Both the position numbers and the translations under genes were made by a program. From positions 320,330 through 384,329 of the forward strand of contig NZ_JAEAMR010000006.1 in NCBI RefSeq assembly GCF_015999245.1: a DNA stretch of 64,000 nt, given 5' to 3'. Positions 1 to 7,178 of this stretch are shown in pieces. Each line of letters opens with the position of its first letter. Positions within the stretch are counted from its first letter, which is position 1. The notes below the pieces were generated by a model. That model worked only from the letters and a program-made list of their open reading frames with translations, was not told the DNA's origin and did no database searches. Source of the DNA: Streptomyces sp. AV19. Its GTDB lineage: Bacteria; Actinomycetota; Actinomycetes; Streptomycetales; Streptomycetaceae.

Positions 1-70
1 GAAGCCGCGTTACGGGCCCCGGGGCTCGCCCCGGAAGAAACGGTGAAAGGGCGGGTCCGGGGCAAAACCC
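1..70. repeat. Dispersed intergenic repeat, copy A
   Basis: A GC-rich palindromic stretch ends in the core GAAACGGTGAAAGGGCGGG (37-55), followed by a short G-run and CAAAACC. The same core recurs at 53886-53904 (one mismatch), 57611-57629 (inverted) and 58047-58065. Here it lies just beyond the stop codon of the leftward gene ending at 89. No coding signal was seen in it. Confidence 0.7.
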
Positions 71-88
71 CACAAGGATCACAAAGGA

Positions 89-523
89 TCACACCCCGTC
101 CACATACACCCACCGCCCGTCCTCCCGCACGAACCGGCTCAGCTCCTGCTGGGAGTCCGGCACACCCCCGGGCAACAGACAATGCGCCCGGAACTCCACC
201 GTCCCCTCCGCGTGGAACGCCGTCCCGTTCGACGTCGCCAGAATCTCCAGGCCCGTCCACCGCACCCGCCCGTCGAGGTCCAGCGCCTCCGGCCGGGTCG
301 ACGAGTGCCACGTGCGGAGCAGGTACGCCGCGTCGCCGACCGCGAAGGCGCTGTAGCGCGAGCGCATCAGGCGCTCGGCCGTCGGGGCCGAGGAGCGTCC
401 GCCGTGGAAGGCGCCGCAGCAGTCCGCGTACGAGGCGGGCAGGCCGCAGGGGCAGGGGGAGGAGGGGGCGATGCTCGGCCCGGTCCTCTCGGTCCTCTTG
501 GTCGTTCTGTTCTTCTTCGGCAC
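89..523 (-). CDS. YchJ-family (UPF0225) SEC-C motif protein
   Basis: This 144-residue cytoplasmic protein opens with a basic, low-complexity N-terminus. At about residues 24-36 it has a Cys-Pro-Cys-x8-Cys-Cys metal-binding SEC-C motif, followed by the family stretch ERLMRSRYSAFAVGDAAYL and an NTF2-like domain ending RFVREDGRWVYVDG. That order is the signature of the YchJ family, whose molecular role is unsettled. The start is GTG at 521-523, with GGGGGA about 9 bases upstream; reading through to an earlier start would add about 107 residues of non-family sequence. The gene is monocistronic, and a dispersed intergenic repeat lies just past its 3' end. Confidence 0.85.
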   Translation of the reverse strand: MPKKNRTTKRTERTGPSIAPSSPCPCGLPASYADCCGAFHGGRSSAPTAERLMRSRYSAFAVGDAAYLLRTWHSSTRPEALDLDGRVRWTGLEILATSNGTAFHAEGTVEFRAHCLLPGGVPDSQQELSRFVREDGRWVYVDGV

Positions 524-647
524 GCCCCGATTGTCCCCCGGCGGAACCCGTCCCGCCGCATCGGCGATCAAGCCTCCAGATGGGCGCTCGCGGTTGCGAG
601 CCCTGACAGCCCGGCAGACGGTGGGCACGAACCGGAAAGGAGCCCCC

Positions 648-1193
648 ATGCCCGTGAAACAGCCCACCACCGTCGCCCTCGCCCTCTGCGGCTCGCTCGC
701 ACTCGGCCTCGCCGGCGCGGCCGTCGCCGTGGAGCCGGTGGCCGCGCCGAAGCCCAGACCCGTCGTGGTCCCCGGCGTCACCGCCCGGCTCGCCGTGCTC
801 GGCAGCCTGGGCGACACGCTGTCCCTCGGCGCCAGGATCGCCAAGGACGCCCAGGCCGCCAGGCCGGACCTGGCGAGGCTGAAGGTCCTGCAGCGTCAGC
901 TCGCCGACGAGGGCGTCCGGTTGCACGCCTCCGCCCGGGCCCAGGCCCAGCAGGAACCGGCCAACCCGAAGAACAAGAAGAAGGACGCCACCACGGACAT
1001 CAAGGCCACCCTCGACCAGGTGACCAAGGACATCAACCAGCTCCTGGACGACCTGGCGAAGAACCCGGGCGCCGTACCCGGCGACGTCACCAAGGTGGTG
1101 GCCGGCCTGCAGAAGCTGCTGACCCTCGTGGGCGGCCTGAACGGGCTGCCCACGCCCGTACCGCTGCCGGTAGGGCTGCCCACGGGGCGCTGA
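648..1193 (+). CDS. Secreted protein of unknown function
   Basis: The 181-residue product has a classical Sec signal peptide: MPVKQ, then a hydrophobic Ala/Leu/Gly stretch to about residue 27, followed by AVA-type small residues suited to signal peptidase I. The mature part begins Pro/Lys/Val-rich. It then has two helical segments rich in Lys, Gln and Asp separated by a basic NPKNKKKD linker, and ends in a Pro/Gly/Leu-rich tail. There is no lipobox, LPxTG or transmembrane anchor, so release into the medium or wall is likely. The ATG at 648 has GAAAGGAG 5-6 bases upstream. I do not recognise the family. It diverges from the YchJ-like gene at 523 across a short intergenic region. Confidence 0.75.
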   Translation: MPVKQPTTVALALCGSLALGLAGAAVAVEPVAAPKPRPVVVPGVTARLAVLGSLGDTLSLGARIAKDAQAARPDLARLKVLQRQLADEGVRLHASARAQAQQEPANPKNKKKDATTDIKATLDQVTKDINQLLDDLAKNPGAVPGDVTKVVAGLQKLLTLVGGLNGLPTPVPLPVGLPTGR

Positions 1194-1219
1194 GCGCCTC
1201 GGCGTGTCTCAAGTCGCCA

Positions 1220-1249
1220 TTGTTCCGGGCGAGTTGCGTCGGCTAGGGT
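1220..1249 (+). promoter_or_regulatory. Candidate sigma-70-like promoter for a leaderless lipoprotein mRNA
   Basis: TTGTTC (1220-1225) and TAGGGT (1244-1249) are separated by 18 bp. The -10 hexamer ends 6 bp before the GTG at 1256, so transcription would start at or within a base or two of the start codon. No convincing Shine-Dalgarno sequence is needed in that case. This is an inference from spacing only. Confidence 0.4.
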
Positions 1250-1255
1250 CGGCGC

Positions 1256-2284
1256 GTGCGCACGCGCCTGCTCGTGACGATTCTGCCGGCCGCGCTCGTC
1301 CTGGCGGCGTGCGGTTCCCCGGACGACCCCGGCCCCTCGCCCTCGTCCCCACCCCCGTCCCCGGCCCGTGCCGACGGAGCCGTACTCCTCCACCGCCCCG
1401 GCGGCCGGACCAGCGCCCAGAACCCGGCCTTCTCCCCGGACGGCAAGTCCCTCCTCTTCACCGTCTTCCACGACGGCTACAACGAGGGCGCCGCCGCCCT
1501 GCGGACCCTTCCCTTCCGCGGCGATGCCGCCCGGGAGAAGCCCCGCACCGTCCTGGACGAGCACGACCGGGCCGCCGTGAACCTCCCCGGCGCCAGCTGG
1601 CACCCCTCGGCCGGGCTCACCTTCACCTCCGACCGCGCGGGCCGCGACGAGGTGTGGACCCTCGAACCGGGCTCCGGACGGAAACCGGTGCGCGTGACCG
1701 AACACGACGGGGACACCGGCTACCTGGAGCCCAGCTTCTCGCCCGACGGCCGGTGGATCGCCTTCCAGGAGAGCAAACAGAGCCAGGAGAGCCCGGAGGG
1801 CACGGGCGACAGCGGCGGCGAGGGCTCGATCTGGAAGATCCGCCGCGACGGCACGCACCGCACCCGCCTCCTCGACGGCCCCGCCACCCGCACCGACAAC
1901 CGCCAGCCCAACTGGTCCCCGAAGGGCGGCCGCCTCGTGCTCCAGCGGCGCGAACGCGGCCGCGACTGGGCGCTGTACGTGATGAACGCGGACGGCACCG
2001 GACTGCGCGGGCTCACCGACGTCCCCGGCGAACACACCGACCCGAGCTGGTCGCCCGACGGGAAGTCCGTCGTCTTCTCCTCCACGGCCGGCGGGCTGGA
2101 CCTGCCGCAGGTCTTCGTGGTCCCGGCGGCGGGCGGGAAGCCGGTGCGCGTCACGCGCGATCCCAAGTCGTATGACGGTGCGCCCAGTTGGTCGCCGGAC
2201 GGGAAGTGGATCGCCTTCGAGTCGCATCCGGGGGACGAGGACCGGCCGTCGACGCTGTGGCGGGTGCCGGCGCCCAGGAGGTGA
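1256..2284 (+). CDS. PD40/TolB-like beta-propeller lipoprotein
   Basis: The protein has 342 residues. The N-terminus MRTRLLVTILPAALVLAACG ends in a lipobox (LAAC), so lipidation at Cys19 and outer-face membrane anchoring are expected. A Pro/Ser-rich linker to about residue 37 leads into a chain of PD40 blades. These are recognised by repeats such as AFSPDGKSLLFT, SFSPDGRWIAFQ, NWSPKGGRLVLQ, SWSPDGKSVVFS and SWSPDGKWIAFE. The family resembles the TolB C-terminal propeller and usually binds partner proteins; no catalytic residues are evident. The GTG start lies 6 bp after a candidate -10 box, suggesting a leaderless transcript. It converges on the fabI-like gene with a 7-bp gap. Confidence 0.85.
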   Translation: MRTRLLVTILPAALVLAACGSPDDPGPSPSSPPPSPARADGAVLLHRPGGRTSAQNPAFSPDGKSLLFTVFHDGYNEGAAALRTLPFRGDAAREKPRTVLDEHDRAAVNLPGASWHPSAGLTFTSDRAGRDEVWTLEPGSGRKPVRVTEHDGDTGYLEPSFSPDGRWIAFQESKQSQESPEGTGDSGGEGSIWKIRRDGTHRTRLLDGPATRTDNRQPNWSPKGGRLVLQRRERGRDWALYVMNADGTGLRGLTDVPGEHTDPSWSPDGKSVVFSSTAGGLDLPQVFVVPAAGGKPVRVTRDPKSYDGAPSWSPDGKWIAFESHPGDEDRPSTLWRVPAPRR

Positions 2285-2291
2285 GACGGCC

Positions 2292-3071
2292 TCACGCGCC
2301 CACCGCGTGCGCGCCCCCGTCCACGTGCACGATCTCGCCGGTGGTTCCGGGGAACCAGTCGGACAGCAGCGCCACGACGCCGCGGGCCGCGGGCTCCGGG
2401 TCCTCCAGGTCCCAGCCGAGCGGCGCGCGGCCCACGCTGGCGTCCGCGAGCTCCTTGAACCCGGGGATGTTCTTCGCCGCCGTGGAGCGCACCGGCCCCG
2501 CGGAGACCAGGTTGCAGCGGATGCCCCGGGGGCCCAGGTCCCGGGCCAGGTAGCGGGACGTGGCCTCCAGCGCGGCCTTGCTGACGCCCATCCAGTCGTA
2601 GTGGGGCCAGGCCAGTTGGGCGTCGAAGTCCATCCCGACGACCGCACCGCCGCGCCGGGACAGCAGCGGGAGCACCGCCTTGGTGAGGGACTTGAGCGAA
2701 TAGGCGGAGATCTCCAGGGACACGGCCACGGACTCCCAGCCGGTGTTGAGGAAGTTGCCGCCGAGCGCGTCCTGCGGGGCGAACGCGATGGAGTGCACCA
2801 CGCCGTCGAGCGCGGGGTCGTCGCCGAGGTGTGCGGCAACGCGGTCGGCCAGGGTGTCCAGGTGCTCCCGGTCGGTCACGTCGAGGTCCACGACGGGAGC
2901 CGGCCGGGGCAGCCGCTTGGCGATCAGCTCGACCAGGCTGCGCCGCCCGTAGGCGGTCAGGACGACCTCGGCGCCCTCCTGCTGGGCGAGGCGCGCCACG
3001 TGGAACGCGAGGGAGTCCTTGCTGAGGACGCCGGTGATCAGGAGGCGCTTGCCGTCGAGTATTCCGCTCAT
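2292..3071 (-). CDS. fabI: Enoyl-[acyl-carrier-protein] reductase, FabI/InhA type
   Basis: The 259-residue SDR protein has the FabI-type nucleotide-binding start GKRLLITGVLSKDSLAFHVA, in place of the TGxxxGxG of ordinary SDRs. It also has SIAFAPQDALGG, and Tyr-x6-Lys in HYDWMGVSKAALEA, the enoyl-reductase spacing. The C-terminus GPVRSTAAKNIPGF..VGRAPLGWD is InhA-like. FabI reduces trans-2-enoyl-ACP with NAD(P)H. It is the last gene of a minus-strand operon with ACP, KS and FabG, 53 bp after the EntA-like gene, so a role in saturating an ACP-bound chain fits. It could instead be a resistant spare copy protecting the host from its own product. AAGGA lies 11 bases upstream of ATG 3071. Confidence 0.9.
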   Translation of the reverse strand: MSGILDGKRLLITGVLSKDSLAFHVARLAQQEGAEVVLTAYGRRSLVELIAKRLPRPAPVVDLDVTDREHLDTLADRVAAHLGDDPALDGVVHSIAFAPQDALGGNFLNTGWESVAVSLEISAYSLKSLTKAVLPLLSRRGGAVVGMDFDAQLAWPHYDWMGVSKAALEATSRYLARDLGPRGIRCNLVSAGPVRSTAAKNIPGFKELADASVGRAPLGWDLEDPEPAARGVVALLSDWFPGTTGEIVHVDGGAHAVGA

Positions 3072-3124
3072 GACTTCAGTGATCCTTTACAGGGGTGAGG
3101 TACCGGGGTGGCGGCGCGCGCCGG

Positions 3125-3916
3125 TCAGGCGCCCAGGGTCGCCCCGCCGTCGACCGTGAGTTCGTGCAGGGTGATGTGCGAGGCCGCGTCCGACAGCAGG
3201 AACGCGACGGCCTCTGCCACGTCCTCGGGCCGCGCGAGCTTCCTGAGCGGGATGCCGAGCTTGAACACCTCCGGGCGCCCCTGGATGGTCGCCGCGCGAC
3301 CGGAGTCGCCGTCCAGCATGGACGCGAGCATCGGGGTGTCGGTGGAGCCGGGGGCGACGACGTTGCACCGGATCCCGTGGCGGGCGACCTCCAGACCCAG
3401 GGACTTGGTGAACTGGGCGGCGGCGGCCTTGGACGCGGCGTACGCGGCCATCTGGGCGCGCGGGGTGTTCGCCGCGTTGGAGCCGACGGTCACGATGGCG
3501 CCGTGGCGGCGGGCGACCATCCGTTCGGCCACCGCCCGGCTCACGTGGAAGACGCCGGTGGTGTTCACGGCGAACACCGCGGCCCAGTCCTCCGTGGTGA
3601 ACCCGACGACCTCGCCGACGCGCAGCACACCGGCCCCGTTGACGAGGTAGTCGAGCGGCCCCAGACGCCGTTCGACGGCGTCCACCACGTCGTCGACGGC
3701 CGAGGCGTCGGTGACGTCGGCGGTGAAGACGGTCACGGCCCCCTCCCCGTCGCCGTTCCCGCCGAGTTCGGCGACGAGCTTCTCCAGCGCGGTGGCGTCG
3801 CGGTCGACGGCCGCGACCCGCACGCCCCGCCTGCGGAGTTCCGCGACCACGGCGGCACCGATGCCGCTGGCCGCGCCGGTGACGAGGGCCGTCTTGTTTT
3901 CCATGGCTTTCTGCAT
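3125..3916 (-). CDS. EntA-like 2,3-dihydro-2,3-dihydroxybenzoate dehydrogenase / SDR
   Basis: The 263-residue classical SDR has TGAASGIG near the N-terminus, NGAGVLRVG, the catalytic YAASK, and a C-terminal half close to EntA: GIRCNVVAPGSTDTPM, FKLGIPLRKLARPEDVA and ASHITLHELTVDGGATLGA. EntA oxidises 2,3-dihydro-2,3-dihydroxybenzoate to the catechol with NAD+; relatives aromatise other cyclohexadienols. No isochorismate synthase or isochorismatase lies in the window, so the substrate may differ, for example a dihydroaryl acid feeding the neighbouring aryl-type ligase. I chose ATG 3914-3916 because GGGAG lies 10 bases upstream; an in-frame ATG at 3904 is an alternative. It sits between fabG and fabI in the same operon. 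Confidence 0.8.
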   Translation of the reverse strand: MQKAMENKTALVTGAASGIGAAVVAELRRRGVRVAAVDRDATALEKLVAELGGNGDGEGAVTVFTADVTDASAVDDVVDAVERRLGPLDYLVNGAGVLRVGEVVGFTTEDWAAVFAVNTTGVFHVSRAVAERMVARRHGAIVTVGSNAANTPRAQMAAYAASKAAAAQFTKSLGLEVARHGIRCNVVAPGSTDTPMLASMLDGDSGRAATIQGRPEVFKLGIPLRKLARPEDVAEAVAFLLSDAASHITLHELTVDGGATLGA

Positions 3917-4025
3917 CGCTGCACTGCTCCCTGTTGAGTCGACTGTGTGCTCGCGAACCATGCGATCGACCGAGCTCCCCCGTTTTCAGGACGTGGCTTC
4001 TCAGGACGTGACCGGACGGTTCCGG

Positions 4026-4802
4026 TCAGACGACCAGACCGCCGTCGACCCCCAGGACCTGTCCGGTGATGTACGCGGCGCGGTCCGAGGCGAGGAAGGA
4101 GACCAGGTGGGCGACGTCCTCCGCCTCCCCGAACCGGCCCAGCGGAATGCGGCCCTTGAGCTGGTCCCTGGTCTTCTGCGGCAGGGCCGCGGTCATGTCC
4201 GTGTCGATGAAGCCGGGTGCCACGACGTTGGCGCGCACCCCGTAGGAACCGCACTCCTTGGCCAGGGCCCTGGTGAAGCCGATGATTCCGGCTTTCGAGG
4301 CCGAGTAGTTGGTCTGGCCGGCGTTGCCGTGCACCCCCGCGACGGACGACAGCGTGATCACACAGCCGTTCCTGCGGCGCACCATCCGGGAGATCACCGC
4401 CCGGCACATCGCGTAGGTGCCGTCGAGGTTGGTGGTCAGGACGGCGTCCCACTCCTCGTCGGTCATGAAGGCCAGCGGCCGGTCGCGGGTGATGCCCGCG
4501 GCGCTGACGAGCGTGTGCACCGTGCCGAGTTCCCGCTCCGTGTCCGCCGCGAACCGGCGGGCCTGTTCGGGGTCGGAGACGTCGACGGCCCTGGCGTACA
4601 CCCGCGCCCCTGCCTCGCGGGCCGCCTCGACCGTCCCGTCGGCGGCCGCGGAGTCGGACCGGTAGCAGAAGGCCACGTCGTAACCGTCCCCGGCCAGGCG
4701 GGACACGACGGCGCGGCCGATGCCCCGGGAGCCGCCGGACACGAGGGCCACCCGCCGCTCGCCGGCGGCGGAGTCGGGGGAGGGGGCGACCGGCCCGGTC
4801 AT
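4026..4802 (-). CDS. fabG: 3-oxoacyl-ACP reductase (FabG-like ketoreductase)
   Basis: This is a 258-residue classical SDR. After an 18-residue tail it reads VALVSGGSRGIGRAVV (TGxxxGIG-type site), SAAGITRD, SSVAGVHGNAGQTNYSASKAG with the Tyr-x3-Lys catalytic pair, and ANVVAPGFIDTDMT. It ends AAYITGQVLGVDGG. This is the FabG/KR pattern, reducing beta-ketoacyl-ACP to the beta-hydroxy form with NADPH. Its ATG (4800-4802) overlaps the ACP stop codon in ATGA, implying translational coupling to the carrier protein it would act on. A primary-metabolism fabG is expected elsewhere in the genome, so this copy is probably pathway-specific. Confidence 0.88.
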   Translation of the reverse strand: MTGPVAPSPDSAAGERRVALVSGGSRGIGRAVVSRLAGDGYDVAFCYRSDSAAADGTVEAAREAGARVYARAVDVSDPEQARRFAADTERELGTVHTLVSAAGITRDRPLAFMTDEEWDAVLTTNLDGTYAMCRAVISRMVRRRNGCVITLSSVAGVHGNAGQTNYSASKAGIIGFTRALAKECGSYGVRANVVAPGFIDTDMTAALPQKTRDQLKGRIPLGRFGEAEDVAHLVSFLASDRAAYITGQVLGVDGGLVV

Positions 4803-5062
4803 GCGTTCGCGAGCTTCTGCTCGAGCAGGTCGCGGACGTGCAGGAGCGTGCTGATGGCCTTGAGTTCGTCGTCGCTCATCTCGATGCCGTAGCGGTCCTC
4901 CAGGCGGGTCGCGATCTCCAGGGTGATCAGCGAGTCCATGCCCAGGTCCTGCACGAAGTGGGCCTCGTCGGTGATCTCCTCGGCGGGCAGGTCGAAGGTG
5001 ACCGCCAGGAGCTGCCGGAGTTCCTCCAGGTCGACGACGGTGGCGGGGGCGGTTTCGGACAT
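4799..5062 (-). CDS. Acyl carrier protein
   Basis: The 87-residue acidic protein has the phosphopantetheine site LGMDSL with attachment serine at residue 44, and four-helix ACP spacing before and after it. It carries the growing chain for the adjacent KS and reductases. ATG 5060-5062 is preferred because the encoded protein then has normal ACP length; reading upstream adds basic non-ACP sequence. It is placed 50 bp after the degenerate KS gene and overlaps fabG by 4 bp. Confidence 0.9.
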   Translation of the reverse strand: MSETAPATVVDLEELRQLLAVTFDLPAEEITDEAHFVQDLGMDSLITLEIATRLEDRYGIEMSDDELKAISTLLHVRDLLEQKLANA

Positions 5063-5112
5063 GATGGTGTTTCCTCTCGGGTGTGTGGGTGTGCGAGACG
5101 GGAGGCGGTGGT

Positions 5113-6051
5113 TCAGGAAGCGTGCGGCGGCGCGAGGAAGAGTGCCACCGCGGCGTCGGTGGCCTCGGACGTGGCGAGCGCCGGTCCGTGTCCGCCCCGG
5201 TCGAACCAGGCGGTGGCGGCGGCGCATTGGAGCACGCCGAGCGCGCCGGAGCAGTGCCCCAGCCGGGCCTGCAGGTCGAGGACGTCGTACGGCGCGCCTT
5301 CGGCCGGGGCCCGGTCGGTGAGCAACAGGCCCGTACCACCGGGGGAGTCGGCCGCCGCGCGGCGCACTGCGTCGTCGAGGCCGGGGGCGCGGCCGTATCC
5401 CCGCAGGACCGCGCGGGGCCGCGCCCCGCGCCGGGCGGCGTGTTCCGCCGATTCGAGGACGACCGCCGCCGCGCCGTCGACCGCCGTGGTGCCCAGCAGC
5501 TTGGCCACGACGTCGTTGTGCGGTTCGACTCCCACGACGACGGCGACGTCGGCGCGGCCCACCGCGATCAGGTTGCGGCCCCAGTGCAGGGCGTCGAGGC
5601 CGCCGGCCGGGCCGTTGCCGAGCCCCACGGTGGGGCCGCGCAGGCCGTAGTTGATGGCGATCCAGCCGACGATGCCGCTCGTTGAGGTCTGCGGCAGGCC
5701 CGTCGCGCTGAGCGCGCGGGAGCCCCGCAGGGCGGCGGTGTCGACGTATCCGCAGACGCTGTCGTAGTTGCCCGTGTTGGAGCTGACCACCACCGCCGTG
5801 GCGGCGGGGTCGGCCGTGAAGCCGTCGGACGCGTCGTACAGTCCGGCGTCCTCCAGGGCCGGTCCGACGGCCCGCAGGGCGAGCCGGGTCGCGCGGTCCT
5901 TGTGCCGGAGGTCGCGGCCGGTCAGACCGGTCTCCGGATCGAAGCCGCCGTCGGCCGGCGCCGTCCCCAACAGGTCGGCCGCGCCGGACAGTCCGGGTAC
6001 GGCGAGCCCCGTTCCGGTGACGGACACGGTGCGCGCAGGGTCGTTGCTCAT
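5113..6051 (-). CDS. Degenerate ketosynthase partner (chain-length-factor-like)
   Basis: This 312-residue thiolase-fold protein is KS-like (PAATAVVVSSNTGNYDS, INYGLRGPTVGLGNGPAGGLDALHWG, VDGAAAVVLES). It lacks the nucleophile: the residue aligned with the KS active cysteine is Pro148 (GNGPAGG). The HGTGT histidine region is also missing, and the protein is about 100 residues shorter than a normal KS. A late histidine (LGHCSGALG) remains. It follows an intact KS with a 4-bp ATGA overlap, the arrangement of KS/CLF pairs, so heterodimer formation is the likely role. A stand-alone non-catalytic KS homologue is the alternative. Confidence 0.75.
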   Translation of the reverse strand: MSNDPARTVSVTGTGLAVPGLSGAADLLGTAPADGGFDPETGLTGRDLRHKDRATRLALRAVGPALEDAGLYDASDGFTADPAATAVVVSSNTGNYDSVCGYVDTAALRGSRALSATGLPQTSTSGIVGWIAINYGLRGPTVGLGNGPAGGLDALHWGRNLIAVGRADVAVVVGVEPHNDVVAKLLGTTAVDGAAAVVLESAEHAARRGARPRAVLRGYGRAPGLDDAVRRAAADSPGGTGLLLTDRAPAEGAPYDVLDLQARLGHCSGALGVLQCAAATAWFDRGGHGPALATSEATDAAVALFLAPPHAS

Positions 6052-7178
6052 GCCTTCTCCACCACTGCCACGGCGTTGATCCCGCCGAATCCGAACGCGT
6101 TCACCTGGGCCAGGCGGATCTCCGCCGGGGCGCTCGCGCCGCGCACCAGGCGCAGCCCGGCGGCCTCGTCGATCGGGTCGGTCAGCCCGGCCACGGGCGG
6201 TACGGCGCCGTGCCGCATCCCCAGCACGGCGGTGATCAGGCTGAGCAGGCCGGAGCCGCCGAGGGTGTGTCCGACCGAGGACTTGGCGGCCGTCATGAGG
6301 GGGCCGGGGGCCTCGGGGAAGACCTCGGTCATCACCGTGGCCTCGGTCTCGTCGTTGCGGGCGGTGCCGGTGCCGTGCAGCATGACCAGGTCGATGTCGC
6401 CGGGGCTCACCCCGGCGCGGCGGTGTGCCTCGCGGACGGCGGTCGTGATGCCCGCGGGGTCGGGCGCCGTGGGGTGGACGGCGTCGCAGTTGAGTGCCAC
6501 CGACCGCAGCCGCGCGACGGGCGGTTCGCCGCCGGTGCCGGGCTTCCTGAGGACGACGGCGACGGCGCCTTCCCCCATCACCATGCCCTTGTGCGTGCGG
6601 TCGAAGGGGCGCACCGCGTCCGGGACCAGTGTCTGGGCGCGGTCCATCGCGGCGAAGGTGGACTCGGCGATGGAGTCGACGCCGGCGACGACCACGGTGT
6701 CGGCGAGTCCCAGCTCCAGCAGGTCCGCCCCGAGCCCGAGCGCGTACAGGGAGGCGGCGCAGGCGTTGGCGTAGGTGTAGCTCGTGACGGCGTTGAACCG
6801 GCGCCGCAGCGCGGGCCCGAAGTACAGGTCATCATTGGCGAGTTCGGCGCCTTCGCGCCACCACAGCTCCAGGCTGCGCTGCTCGCGCAGGGTGGTGCCG
6901 ACGAGGACGGGGACGTCGGTGAGGTCCTCGTCGAGTCCCGCGTCGGCCAGTGCCTGGGCGACGGCCGTCAGCAGCCAGCCGGTGGCGCGCAGCGGCACGT
7001 CGCGGCCGTCCGCGGGCAGGTCGTCGATCGGGTAGGTGTGCCTGGCCCGGTACCTGCCGGAGTCGAAGATCCGGGTGGGGGCGAGTCCTTCGCGGCCGGC
7101 CCGCATCGCGGCGAAGCTCTCCTCGGCGTCGGCGCCGAGGCTGGTGACGGCGGCGAGCCCGGTGATGTCCCACGTCAC
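6048..7178 (-). CDS. Beta-ketoacyl synthase (FabF/type II PKS KS-like)
   Basis: The 376-residue KS keeps the full catalytic set: Cys140 in YANACAASLYALG, His268 in HGTGT, Lys299 in TAAKSSVGH and His304. PFDRTHKGMVMGEGA and the C-terminal VNAFGFGGIN are the expected family blocks. It would condense malonyl-ACP with an acyl- or aryl-ACP. The GTG start (7176-7178) overlaps the stop codon of the upstream ligase by 4 bp, and its own stop overlaps the degenerate partner by 4 bp, so the three are tightly coupled. At about 376 residues it is slightly shorter than FabF. Confidence 0.87.
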   Translation of the reverse strand: MTWDITGLAAVTSLGADAEESFAAMRAGREGLAPTRIFDSGRYRARHTYPIDDLPADGRDVPLRATGWLLTAVAQALADAGLDEDLTDVPVLVGTTLREQRSLELWWREGAELANDDLYFGPALRRRFNAVTSYTYANACAASLYALGLGADLLELGLADTVVVAGVDSIAESTFAAMDRAQTLVPDAVRPFDRTHKGMVMGEGAVAVVLRKPGTGGEPPVARLRSVALNCDAVHPTAPDPAGITTAVREAHRRAGVSPGDIDLVMLHGTGTARNDETEATVMTEVFPEAPGPLMTAAKSSVGHTLGGSGLLSLITAVLGMRHGAVPPVAGLTDPIDEAAGLRLVRGASAPAEIRLAQVNAFGFGGINAVAVVEKA

